A stretch of DNA of 21,369 nucleotides from JAVBLG01 sp031553655. Lineage in GTDB: Bacteria; Desulfobacterota; Desulfovibrionia; Desulfovibrionales; Desulfovibrionaceae. Made by a program: the position numbers and the translations under genes. The stretch spans positions 1-21,369 of the forward strand of contig JAVBLG010000130.1 of the NCBI GenBank assembly GCA_031553655.1, given 5' to 3'. The notes beneath the pieces were generated by a model. That model made no database searches and was not told where the DNA came from. It saw only the letters and a program-made list of their open reading frames with translations. Every line of letters starts with the position of its first letter. The first letter of the stretch is position 1. Positions 14,193 to 21,112 of this stretch are shown in pieces.

Positions 14193-14684
14193 ATGAACAT
14201 GATTGCCAAGACAACCGAAGCCATGCTGGATTTCTATTCTGGAGACATACGGCGCATCAATCATTTTTTGTGTGTGCACGGATTGGCGAAAACCATAGGC
14301 GAGCTTGAACGGCTTGACCGCAAAACTCAGGAAATTCTTGAAATCGCCGCCCTCACCCACGATATCGGCATTAAAGTGGTAGAAGACAAGTTCGGCTCCT
14401 GCACTCCCGTTCAGCAGGAAAAAGAAGGGCCGCCTGTTGCCGCCGACATGCTCAGGGCTCTCGGATGCCCTGAAGACATAATTTCCAGAGTAAGCGCTCT
14501 CATTGGCAGGCATCATACATATACAGACATTGACGGCATGGACTGCCAGATTCTGCTCGAAGCTGATTTCCTTGTGAACATCCATGGGATGGGCATCAGC
14601 GAACATGCGGTTCAAAGCTTCAAGAAAAAGGTGTTCAAAACGGAAAGCGGCTTGCGGTTGCTCAAGGCTATGTACAAGGCGTAG
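14193..14684 (+). CDS. HD-domain phosphohydrolase
   Basis: A 163-residue HD-superfamily metal-dependent hydrolase. Metal-ligand candidates are NHFLCVHGLAK (about 23-33), the defining His-Asp in AALTHDIGIK (52-61), RHH (about 108-110) and the distal Asp in LLEADFLVNI. Family members hydrolyse nucleotides or phosphate esters; the substrate is unknown. GAGGA lies 6 nt before the ATG at 14193, and the in-frame codons back to 14157 overlap the AlkD gene and are not needed. It is 8 bp downstream of the AlkD gene, so the two were probably one operon. Confidence 0.85.
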   Translation: MNMIAKTTEAMLDFYSGDIRRINHFLCVHGLAKTIGELERLDRKTQEILEIAALTHDIGIKVVEDKFGSCTPVQQEKEGPPVAADMLRALGCPEDIISRVSALIGRHHTYTDIDGMDCQILLEADFLVNIHGMGISEHAVQSFKKKVFKTESGLRLLKAMYKA

Positions 14685-14747
14685 TGGAACGCGCGTTTGA
14701 TGGGCAGTGGACCGTGCAAGGGATTTCAGCGGCGGGCCGAAAGCCGT

Positions 14748-14759
14748 GAGTCGCGACTC
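14748..14759. promoter_or_regulatory. Perfect 12-bp palindrome GAGTCGCGACTC
   Basis: A perfect palindrome 27 bp upstream of the candidate ribB promoter -10. It could be a repressor site or chance. It is too short and spacer-less to be a terminator. Confidence 0.3.
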
Positions 14760-14785
14760 CTGACTTGATTAACCAGGCCGTCAGG

Positions 14786-14791
14786 TATAAC
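14786..14791 (+). promoter_or_regulatory. -10 of the riboswitch-ribB promoter
   Basis: TATAAC, with TTGATT 15 bp upstream (or the shifted CTTGAT at 16 bp). It is placed so that transcription would begin a few bases before the RFN element. Confidence 0.45.
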
Positions 14792-14800
14792 CTTGCCCCC

Positions 14801-14958
14801 ATATTCTCAGGGCGGGGTGCAAGTCCCCACCGGCGGTGATACCGGGGCAATGTAGATGCTTTTCGGGCAAGTCCGCGAGCGCCTCTTTACGTAAAGGGGG
14901 TCAGCAGATCCGGTGCGATTCCGGAACCGACGGTGACAGTCCGGATGAACGAGAATGC
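14801..14958 (+). ncRNA. FMN riboswitch (RFN element)
   Basis: The conserved RFN sequence blocks are all present in order: ATTCTCAGGGCGGGGTGCAA, TCCCCACCGGCGGTGAT, CCGCGAGCG, GTCAGCAGATCCGGTG, GATTCCGGAACCGACGGTGA and CAGTCCGGATG, closing with GAGAAT. The closing stem pairs ATTCTC (14803-14808) with GAGAAT (14951-14956). It lies in the leader of ribB and should switch expression off at high FMN. Confidence 0.96.
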
Positions 14959-14966
14959 GCTTGCTA

Positions 14967-15018
14967 CCGGGCCGCCACACGCCCGGCTGTTGGCGCTAGT
15001 GCGGCCTTTTGCCGCTTT
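14967..15018 (+). promoter_or_regulatory. Riboswitch expression platform (candidate terminator/antiterminator)
   Basis: Two small hairpins follow the aptamer: CCGGGC/GCCCGG (14967-14972, 14981-14986) and GCGGC/GCCGC (15001-15005, 15011-15015), the second followed by TTT. GGCCGC (14970-14975) can instead pair with GCGGCC (15001-15006), which would break both. This gives a plausible two-state switch. The short U run leaves attenuation versus translational control open. Confidence 0.4.
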
Positions 15019-15051
15019 GCCCTGATTCTGGCCAACCCCAAGGAGGTGTAT

Positions 15052-15693
15052 ATGTGCCGGAATCTTTTGTTTTTTGGAAAGACGGAACAGAAACGGGTGG
15101 AAAAAGCGCTTATAGCGCTGCGCCAGGGCAAAGGTGTTCTGGTTGTGGACGATGGCGACCGGGAAAATGAGGGTGACATGATTTTTCCCGCCCAAACGCT
15201 CACTCCGGAACAAATGGCCCTGCTCATCCGTGAAGGTAGTGGCATAGTGTGCCTGTGTATCACCGGTGAAAAAGCCGGGCAACTTGATTTGCCGCCCATG
15301 GTGGAGCAAAACACCAGCGCCTACGGGACAGCCTTCACCGTGAGCATAGAAGCAGCTCGCGACGTCACCACCGGAGTTTCCGCTTTTGACCGGGTGACAA
15401 CAATCAAGGCCGCCGTGGCCAAAAACGCCGCGCCTTCAGATTTGCACCGGCCCGGCCATGTCTTTCCGCTGATTGCCAGAGACGGCGGCGTGTTGGAAAG
15501 AGCAGGTCACACCGAAGCGACAGTTGACCTCATGAAGCTGGCCGGTCTTGAGCCCGCGGGTGTGCTGTGCGAGCTGACCAATCCCGACGGAACCATGGCC
15601 CGCATGCCTGAAATAACCGCCTTTGCTGAAAAGCAAGCCATGCCGGTGCTGGCTGTGGCCGATATAATTGCTTACCGAGAGCATATGGTGTGA
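15052..15693 (+). CDS. ribB: 3,4-dihydroxy-2-butanone-4-phosphate synthase
   Basis: A 213-residue riboflavin-biosynthesis enzyme that converts ribulose 5-phosphate to dihydroxybutanone phosphate plus formate. The metal and substrate motif DDGDRENEGDMI (33-44), SGIVCL, TAFTVSIEA and SDLHRPGHVFPL are all present, as is the C-terminal PEITAFAEKQAMPVL. No GTP cyclohydrolase II (RibA) domain follows, so it is the monofunctional form. The start at 15052 follows AAGGAGG. The frame continues upstream through the riboswitch, but that part is not coding. No other rib gene lies nearby; FMN control acts on this gene alone. Confidence 0.96.
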   Translation: MCRNLLFFGKTEQKRVEKALIALRQGKGVLVVDDGDRENEGDMIFPAQTLTPEQMALLIREGSGIVCLCITGEKAGQLDLPPMVEQNTSAYGTAFTVSIEAARDVTTGVSAFDRVTTIKAAVAKNAAPSDLHRPGHVFPLIARDGGVLERAGHTEATVDLMKLAGLEPAGVLCELTNPDGTMARMPEITAFAEKQAMPVLAVADIIAYREHMV

Positions 15694-15710
15694 TCCTGAT
15701 GCCGTAACAA

Positions 15711-15745
15711 GGCCGGGGCCTGTCTTTTCTCGGCAGGCTCCGGCC
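15711..15745 (+). terminator. Long hairpin after ribB
   Basis: A 12-bp stem, GGCCGGGGCCTG (15711-15722) with CAGGCTCCGGCC (15734-15745), one G-T wobble and an 11-nt loop. It lacks a T tail, so it may be a weak terminator or an mRNA-stabilising structure between ribB and the DUF169 gene. Confidence 0.5.
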
Positions 15746-15767
15746 ATTATAGCAAAGTGAGAATAAA

Positions 15768-16586
15768 ATGACACAATTAGAGCAAGCATTGCAGTTGAAG
15801 TACCCGCCATTGGCCATTTTTTACTCTCAAAATTTGCCGGAAGGCGTTAAACTGCCCTCATCCATGTGCTCCATGCTTCTGGTCGCCCAGGCGGCCAAGG
15901 GCGAGGCCGTTGCTTTGTCCAAAGATAGTTGCCGTTGCCATGGCGCGGCCAGCGGCTTTGGCCTTGCCGATATGCATCCGGAGGAATTCCCGGGCGGGGC
16001 TGAATGTTTTTTGCGCTTTCTTTCAACAGGAAACGAAGGCTGGGAGCATGGCCGGGCCGTCATCGAACAATTGAAAGCGGCTGGCGCTCCCAAAATTTTG
16101 ATTGAGGAGTTTTCGGAAGGAGAAGGTTTTTGCAAAACTCCCGAGCTGGTTCAGGACTGGATTGACAGCTTGCCGGAAATCAAGTCAGAGGGGCCGTATG
16201 TCATTTTGAAACCGCTCAAGGATGTTAAAGCGGATGAAACGCCGAAAGTGGTATCCCTTCTGGTCAATCCCGATCAGTTATCGGCCCTTGTGGTGCTGGC
16301 CAACTTTGCGCGCAAAGGTTCCGACAATGTGCGTATTCCCTTTGGGGCCGGGTGCGCCTGCTTCGGCCTGCATCCCTTTGCGGAGTATGAACAGGAAAAT
16401 CCCCGCGCTGTCATAGGGCTGACTGATATTTCCGCCCGATTCTACCTGGGCAAGCCGCTTGGAAGAGATATTCTGTCGTTTACTGTTCCCTTCAAGATGT
16501 TTGAAGAAATGGAGTCGAATGCGCAAGAGAGCTTTTTGACTCGTTTCGCGTGGAAAACCATGATGTCAAAAAACAAAACCGAGTAA
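15768..16586 (+). CDS. DUF169 domain protein
   Basis: A 272-residue protein of the DUF169 family, common in anaerobes including sulfate reducers and methanogens. Recognisable parts are the N-terminal LKYPPLAIFYS, the cysteine-containing KDSCRCHGAASGFGLAD (about 52-68), and the C-terminal FGAGCACFGLHPFAEYE followed by ARFYLGKPLGRDILSFTVPF. The conserved cysteines suggest metal or cofactor binding. No biochemical role is established. It is 74 bp after ribB, separated by a hairpin, and 87 bp before the amidohydrolase. Confidence 0.88.
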   Translation: MTQLEQALQLKYPPLAIFYSQNLPEGVKLPSSMCSMLLVAQAAKGEAVALSKDSCRCHGAASGFGLADMHPEEFPGGAECFLRFLSTGNEGWEHGRAVIEQLKAAGAPKILIEEFSEGEGFCKTPELVQDWIDSLPEIKSEGPYVILKPLKDVKADETPKVVSLLVNPDQLSALVVLANFARKGSDNVRIPFGAGCACFGLHPFAEYEQENPRAVIGLTDISARFYLGKPLGRDILSFTVPFKMFEEMESNAQESFLTRFAWKTMMSKNKTE

Positions 16587-16673
16587 ATTCCGATTGGCCG
16601 AAATCCGCTGCCGGACGCGCTTCAATCTACATGGCCGTGTTTTCTTCAAACCAGCAACCTGTGAGGATTTACA

Positions 16674-17390
16674 GTGAAAAAGATAGATGCCCACGCGCAT
16701 GTGGGTTATTTCGGCTCGTGGAGCGACTGCGGGCTTACCGCGCACGAAATGGCGGCCGAGATGAAACAGTACAATATTGAGAAGGCCGTCATCAGCTATA
16801 TGGACAACAATGTCACGCAAGAGGCCTTGCAGCAACACCCGGATCTGTTCTGCGCGTTGGCCTGGGAAAATCCATATCACCCCGGAGCGGCGGATGATCT
16901 GGCCGGGCGGGTTGCGGAGCAGGGCTTCAGCGGGCTTAAATTGCACCCGCTTTTTGATGCTTATACGGCCAATGATGCCGTGGTATATCCCCTTATGGAT
17001 GTGGCGCGGGCACAAAATCTGCCGGTTTTCATTCACTGCGGGCACCCCCCGTTTTCCCTCCCCTGGAGTATCGCCCAACTTGCTGAAGTGTACCCGGATG
17101 TGCGTATCGTTATGGTGCATATGGGTCACGGCCACGGCGTTTATATCCAGGCCTCCATAGACATGGCGATCAAGTATGACAATCTCTGGTTGGAAACATC
17201 GGGCCAGCCCATGCACTTCAAGATTAAAGAGGCCTACCAACGGGTAGGGCATGACCGTGTATTCTGGGGGAGTGATGCCCCGTTCCATCATTATGCCGTG
17301 GAAATACTCCGCACAGAGGTTTCCGGGCTTTCCGAACACCAGCTTGAAGATGTGTTTTATAATAATATCAAGGCATTTATGAAGATGTAG
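16674..17390 (+). CDS. Amidohydrolase-family (amidohydrolase_2) metal-dependent hydrolase
   Basis: A 238-residue TIM-barrel hydrolase. Metal ligands are seen in IDAHAHVGYF (His7, His9), LKLHPLF, FIHCGHPPF, MVHMGHGHG and WGSDAPFHHY, in the order typical of the amidohydrolase_2 group (decarboxylases and lactone hydrolases). The start is a GTG with TGAGGA upstream. The substrate is unknown. The protein is short for the family but includes every barrel motif, so I regard it as intact. Confidence 0.88.
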   Translation: MKKIDAHAHVGYFGSWSDCGLTAHEMAAEMKQYNIEKAVISYMDNNVTQEALQQHPDLFCALAWENPYHPGAADDLAGRVAEQGFSGLKLHPLFDAYTANDAVVYPLMDVARAQNLPVFIHCGHPPFSLPWSIAQLAEVYPDVRIVMVHMGHGHGVYIQASIDMAIKYDNLWLETSGQPMHFKIKEAYQRVGHDRVFWGSDAPFHHYAVEILRTEVSGLSEHQLEDVFYNNIKAFMKM

Positions 17391-17467
17391 GTAAGACCGT
17401 TTACCCCCCAAGGAACCGCAACGTTTTTCAAAGCTTTTCAAAGGTGTGGTGAGGAGTACCTATAGTC

Positions 17468-18490
17468 ATGGCGCAGGACATAGTAAAGGAAGAACTGCAA
17501 CGCCTTTTTGTGGCCGTGGAGCTGCCGGATGCCGTCCGTAGCGCCTTGGTGGAACAGCAACAGGGGGTACCGGGCATGCGCTGGACGCCATCGGGCAATA
17601 TGCATCTGACGCTCCGTTTTATCGGCGAAGTACCGTTGGCGCAGGCGGAGGCGATTAAAGCGGCACTGCGGAGCGTAAAAACGGCGAGCTTTCCACTTAA
17701 GGTTCGCGGGCTTGGATTTTTTGACAGAAAGCCGCAGGCAGTCCTGTGGGCCGGGGTTGAACCGTCAGCGTGGCTTGGCGAACTGCAAAAGCAGGTTGAT
17801 CGCGCTTTGGAATGCCACGCTGGCCTCAAAGTCGCTACAGGCCGGTTTTCGCCGCATATCACGCTTGGAAGAATGAAGCAGGCCGACAAAAAGGCCTTAC
17901 GGGCGTTCACAGACGGAGAAAAAATGACGTTTTCCGCTGAATTTCCCGTGCAATCCTTCACCCTGTTCAGCAGCGTGCTCGCTCCCGGCGGAGCCGTGCA
18001 CATGGTGGAGGAGCGATACCCTCTTTTGCGCATACGCCCGGCAACACCTGATGATATTACGGAAATTTTTGATGTGCGCTGTTCGGTCAGGGAAAACCAT
18101 ATGTCCCGCGAGGAGCTTGCCGCCATTGATATAACGCCGGATACGGTGCGTGGCATGATTACTGGCGGTGACTATATAGTGCCCGTGGCCCTTGTTGCTG
18201 GAAAAATAGCTGGTTTTGCCATGGCGCGGATCTCCGAGGGCTACGTTTTTGCCCTTTTTGTCCGCCAGGAGCAAGAAGACGAAGGTTTTGGCCGCGCCCT
18301 TATGCAGATTGTGGAGTCCGGCCTTGCGGAGCATGGCGTACAGGAGGCCTGGTTGGCTACCGGCTCGGAAACGGGCATTCGCGCTCCCGGATTTTATCGG
18401 CACCTTGGTTGGAATGACTGCGGGCTGATGGAAGACGGGCAGCTCAAGTTTTGTAAGGCGCTGCAAAAAGTTCACAATGAACGAAAGTAA
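17468..18490 (+). CDS. Fusion: RNA 2',3'-cyclic phosphodiesterase (ThpR) - GNAT acetyltransferase
   Basis: A 340-residue two-domain protein. Residues 1-186 are a complete 2H phosphoesterase of the ThpR/LigT type: HLTL at 46-49 and HITL at 130-133 are the twin catalytic motifs, and the usual ThpR end (FTLFSSVLAPGGAVHMVEERYPL) falls at about 164-186. The next residues, LRIRPATPDDITEIFDVR, start a complete GNAT domain (187-340) with an acetyl-CoA loop (RQEQEDEGFGRALMQ) and the closing APGFYRHLGW. No stop or frame change lies between them. The two activities (2',3'-cyclic phosphate opening in RNA and acyl transfer) have no obvious shared substrate. The CAT gene starts 6 bp downstream. Confidence 0.9.
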   Translation: MAQDIVKEELQRLFVAVELPDAVRSALVEQQQGVPGMRWTPSGNMHLTLRFIGEVPLAQAEAIKAALRSVKTASFPLKVRGLGFFDRKPQAVLWAGVEPSAWLGELQKQVDRALECHAGLKVATGRFSPHITLGRMKQADKKALRAFTDGEKMTFSAEFPVQSFTLFSSVLAPGGAVHMVEERYPLLRIRPATPDDITEIFDVRCSVRENHMSREELAAIDITPDTVRGMITGGDYIVPVALVAGKIAGFAMARISEGYVFALFVRQEQEDEGFGRALMQIVESGLAEHGVQEAWLATGSETGIRAPGFYRHLGWNDCGLMEDGQLKFCKALQKVHNERK

Positions 18491-18496
18491 CAGCCT

Positions 18497-19147
18497 ATGA
18501 AATTTATACCGATTGATATTGATATCTGGGCGCGCAAAGAACATTTTGAGCACTACCTTCATAATGTTCGATGCTCTTACAGCGTAACCGTAAATATCGA
18601 CATAACGGAATTGCGCCACGAGCTGAAAACCAGTGGGCTCAAGGCGTATCCGGCCCAAATTTACATGCTGGCAGCGGTGGTGAATCAGTTTCCGGAATTT
18701 CGCATGTCCCTGGATGAGCAAGGCAAGCTCGGCTATTGGGAAGTTGCCTGGCCGCTCTACACTGTGCTTAACCGGGAAACGGAAACCTTTTCGGGGATAT
18801 GGTCGCCGTATTCCTCCGACTTCCGGGCTTTCTACGATGCCTGTATTATGGATACAGGCAAATACGCGACGGGCAAGTTCGCGCCGCAGAATGAAACACC
18901 GCCAAATATGTTCACGATTTCCAGCATCCCATGGGTGGATTTTACGGCTTTTAACATCAACTCTTTTACAGAAGGCGATTATTTGTTGCCGATATTTACC
19001 ATAGGCAAATACATGGAAAACGATGGGCGCATATCCATGCCGCTTGCCATCCAGATTCACCATGCCGTTTGCGATGGTCTGCATTTGGGGCGCTTTATCG
19101 AAGCGGTGCGCGGCATGGCCGGCAATGTGCAACAATGGCTGCCATAG
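18497..19147 (+). CDS. Chloramphenicol acetyltransferase, type A (CatA-like)
   Basis: A 216-residue trimeric-type CAT, the normal length. It acetylates the 3-hydroxyl of chloramphenicol. The catalytic signature is QIHHAVCDGLHLGRF (His188/His189 region). Other family parts are the N-terminal WARKEHFEHY, the FxMSxD-like FRMSLDEQGKLGYWE, and FTISSIPWVDFTAFNIN. It is transcribed directly behind the ThpR-GNAT fusion (6 bp gap) and ahead of the AadA-like gene. The sequence is recognisably CatA but not one of the common plasmid alleles I know, so actual resistance is a prediction. Confidence 0.92.
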   Translation: MKFIPIDIDIWARKEHFEHYLHNVRCSYSVTVNIDITELRHELKTSGLKAYPAQIYMLAAVVNQFPEFRMSLDEQGKLGYWEVAWPLYTVLNRETETFSGIWSPYSSDFRAFYDACIMDTGKYATGKFAPQNETPPNMFTISSIPWVDFTAFNINSFTEGDYLLPIFTIGKYMENDGRISMPLAIQIHHAVCDGLHLGRFIEAVRGMAGNVQQWLP

Positions 19148-19237
19148 GTATGGCTTTTAACTTTTGTCTTTTGCAGATTTATGCGCGAACCTGTGCGCCC
19201 AGCATGCGACAGGTATTCTTTTAACCGGGTGAATGGA

Positions 19238-19999
19238 ATGAATATTCCTCGCGAGGCAAGCCAGGCATTATCAGTAGTTAGGGAACGATTGCGTAAATCT
19301 TTGCTGGCAGTCTACCTTCACGGCTCGGCGGTATCCGGCGGCCTGCGTTCTCACAGCGATGTGGATGTGCTCGCGGTAACCGGCAGCCCGATGGAGCCTG
19401 AGAGCAGGATGCGTCTTGCCGCCGACCTCATGGAAATATCCGGGCGACATCCTTTTGCCCCTGGCGGACAGCGGCCTATCGAACTGATTATCTTTATGAG
19501 AGCTAATCTTGCAACGCCCACATATCCCGCGCGGTGCGACTTTATCTACGGCGAGTGGCTGCGCAACGCATATGAAGCGGGAGAGATTCCTGGTCCTGTT
19601 TGCGACCCGGAACTCACTCTGGTGCTGGCTCAGGCGAGGCGGGAGGCAAAGGCGCTGTCCGGCCCGGAGCCGGATGAATTGTTGCCAATGATTCCGCAAG
19701 CGGACATACGCCGCGCCATAGGAGACTGCCTGCCCGCTCTGGCGGAATCTTTCGCGGGAGATGAACGTAATGTTCTCTTAACTCTGGCGCGCATGTGGCG
19801 CACACTGGTTGACAGTGAATTTGTCCCCAAGGATGTCGCCGCTGAATGGGCGGAGTCCCGCCTGCCCGAAGAGCATGCCGTGGTATTGGCCGATGCCAGG
19901 CGAGCTTACCTGGGGCTGTGCGAGGATGCATGGAGTCAGCGGCAGGAAGCCAGGCGAACGATGCATGCGTTATATGAACGCGTGATGGAGAATATGTAG
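19238..19999 (+). CDS. AadA-like aminoglycoside nucleotidyltransferase
   Basis: About 253 residues. The N-terminal nucleotidyltransferase motif YLHGSAVSGGLRSHSDVDVL holds Gly29-Ser30 and the metal-binding Asp41 and Asp43. The C-terminal half is the DUF4111-type helical domain found in ANT(3'') and ANT(9) enzymes (LTLARMWRTLVDSEFVPKD). The expected reaction is adenylylation of streptomycin and/or spectinomycin; which drug is not decidable by eye. I chose the ATG at 19238 because homology begins there. The frame is open from 19181, but those residues are not family-like. It lies 90 bp after the CAT gene, same strand. Confidence 0.88.
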   Translation: MNIPREASQALSVVRERLRKSLLAVYLHGSAVSGGLRSHSDVDVLAVTGSPMEPESRMRLAADLMEISGRHPFAPGGQRPIELIIFMRANLATPTYPARCDFIYGEWLRNAYEAGEIPGPVCDPELTLVLAQARREAKALSGPEPDELLPMIPQADIRRAIGDCLPALAESFAGDERNVLLTLARMWRTLVDSEFVPKDVAAEWAESRLPEEHAVVLADARRAYLGLCEDAWSQRQEARRTMHALYERVMENM

Positions 20000-20089
20000 G
20001 ACTATGGCAGTTGCCATGCAGAATGCCCCCCGCCGATTTTACTTCGCGTCCTGGCGTATGACGGTTGGCTGTTCTTTCCCGGCGCAACC

Positions 20090-20643
20090 TCACCATATGA
20101 AGGGTATCAAGGCTTTTGTGCGTTTCTTGTAATCGGGAAAGCTGCCGGGAAACTGCCTGGCCAGCAGCCTGTCTTCAGCAAATACCCTCCAGATGAAAAG
20201 CGGAGTCAGCAGCGCACACATAATTACAAAAGCCCGCCCGGCCACCATGGCTGAACCGATACAGGAGACAATGTCGCCAAAATACATGGGGTGGCGAGCA
20301 TATTTATATGGCCCGGATGTTACCAGTTCATGGCCTTCTTTGGCGGAAACCGTCTGGCTCCAGTTTTTGCCGAGCGTATGCCGCGCCCATACAAAAAAAG
20401 CCGCGCCCATAAACGTAAGCGCCAGGCCTGTGCCGCAAACGGCCGGAGCGGGCCGGAATTTCAGAAAGGAAAATATCGGCAGATGCGGCAAGGCAAAGGA
20501 CACGAGCAGAGCGACTGTCAGAATCAGACTCTGTCCCAGATGCGGCCGAGTGTCCTTTTTGGCCTTGCCGCCGACAACGTCAGGTAAATCACAAGGCCAG
20601 CCCACAAGGCATAAATAAGCATGGACGGGTAATCGGAATTCAT
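20090..20643 (-). CDS. Isoprenylcysteine carboxyl methyltransferase-like membrane protein, apparent frameshift
   Basis: The main frame (20605 to 20090) encodes several transmembrane helices and the ICMT/PEMT signature GHELVTSGPYKYARHPMYFGD followed by FAEDRLLARQFP. It has no natural N-terminus: its first ATG (20605) gives a non-membrane leader. In the adjacent frame an ATG at 20643 starts a convincing N-terminus (MLIYALWAGLVIYLTLSAARPK, counted from the second Met) that joins the main frame at a run of five T (20556-20560; A on the coding strand). One missing base there explains everything: PK in one frame continues as KDTRPHLGQSL in the other. This is either a homopolymer mutation, slippage expression or an assembly error. 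Substrates of such bacterial methyltransferases are mostly unknown. Confidence 0.75.
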
Positions 20644-20652
20644 GGCGGTACC

Positions 20653-20868
20653 TTATCGTCTTACATATATTCCTTGGAGCAAACCGCTCGGCAATGCGCG
20701 CGACTCTTTAAGTTGCCAAGCCTGAAATGGCAGGCCGGGAGTGAACAGGGGAATTCCATTCCCAAGTTTGGGACGTTGCATATGGGTAACATATTTTGCA
20801 CAGTTCCGGACTGCTTCGTTGTCATTTAGTATGGTCTTTTGCCAACGCGCTACCTGCGTCAAAACCAT
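20653..20868 (-). pseudogene. Dihydrofolate-reductase-family (RibD C-terminal-like) remnant
   Basis: The C-terminal part of this 71-codon frame (KLGNGIPLFTPGLP, then LKESRALPSGLLQGIYVRR) matches the end of DHFR-family proteins of the YwjB/YyaP type (LGxGIPLF, then ESRxxPSGLVxLxY). The preceding segment (ARWQKTILNDNEAVR) resembles the middle of the same family, but the intervening 40-50 residues and the entire N-terminus are missing. It appears to be an internally deleted, 5'-truncated relic. Its stop is 9 bp before the start of the ICMT-like gene on the same strand. Confidence 0.5.
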
Positions 20869-20872
20869 CGAT

Positions 20873-20889
20873 TGCCACTTAATGTGGCA
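20873..20889. repeat. Short inverted repeat TGCCAC-N5-GTGGCA
   Basis: Perfect 6-bp arms (20873-20878 and 20884-20889) lie at the upstream edge of the reductase remnant, followed by very AT-rich DNA. It could be an operator half-site pair or an old mobile-element end. Confidence 0.35.
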
Positions 20890-21112
20890 TTCTAATTGAT
20901 TTTATAATTTAACATCCTACATCAAATATGCGATAAAATGCCATAGTGACTAAAGTCTAAAATCACCTTGCGCCGCAAAATGTTCTGCCAGTTCTTTTAT
21001 GCCATATCTGGTTAATATTCCCATCTTTTTTTCATAGGCTTTTTCCTTGCAAAATAATTTTATGGACGCGTTCACAGATACAGGCAGCAGCAAAAAGAGG
21101 TTCGCGTAAATT

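Noticed and set aside
14836..15051. Upstream in-frame extension of ribB
   Set aside because: It would translate the FMN riboswitch. The AAGGAGG-led ATG at 15052 matches the family start.
17897..19135. 412-codon minus-strand frame opposite the GNAT part and the CAT gene
   Set aside because: Long, but the plus strand encodes complete GNAT and CAT domains here; the minus product has no domain character.
13418..19237. Integron-style cassette array (CAT and aadA-like genes in one orientation)
   Set aside because: The gaps between genes show no attC-like inverted core sites, and no integrase is present.
20950..21108. Minus-strand open frame upstream of the cytochrome gene, ending YGIKELAEHFAAQGDFRL
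   Set aside because: The composition looks protein-like, but there is no upstream start codon and no recognised family; at most a gene relic.
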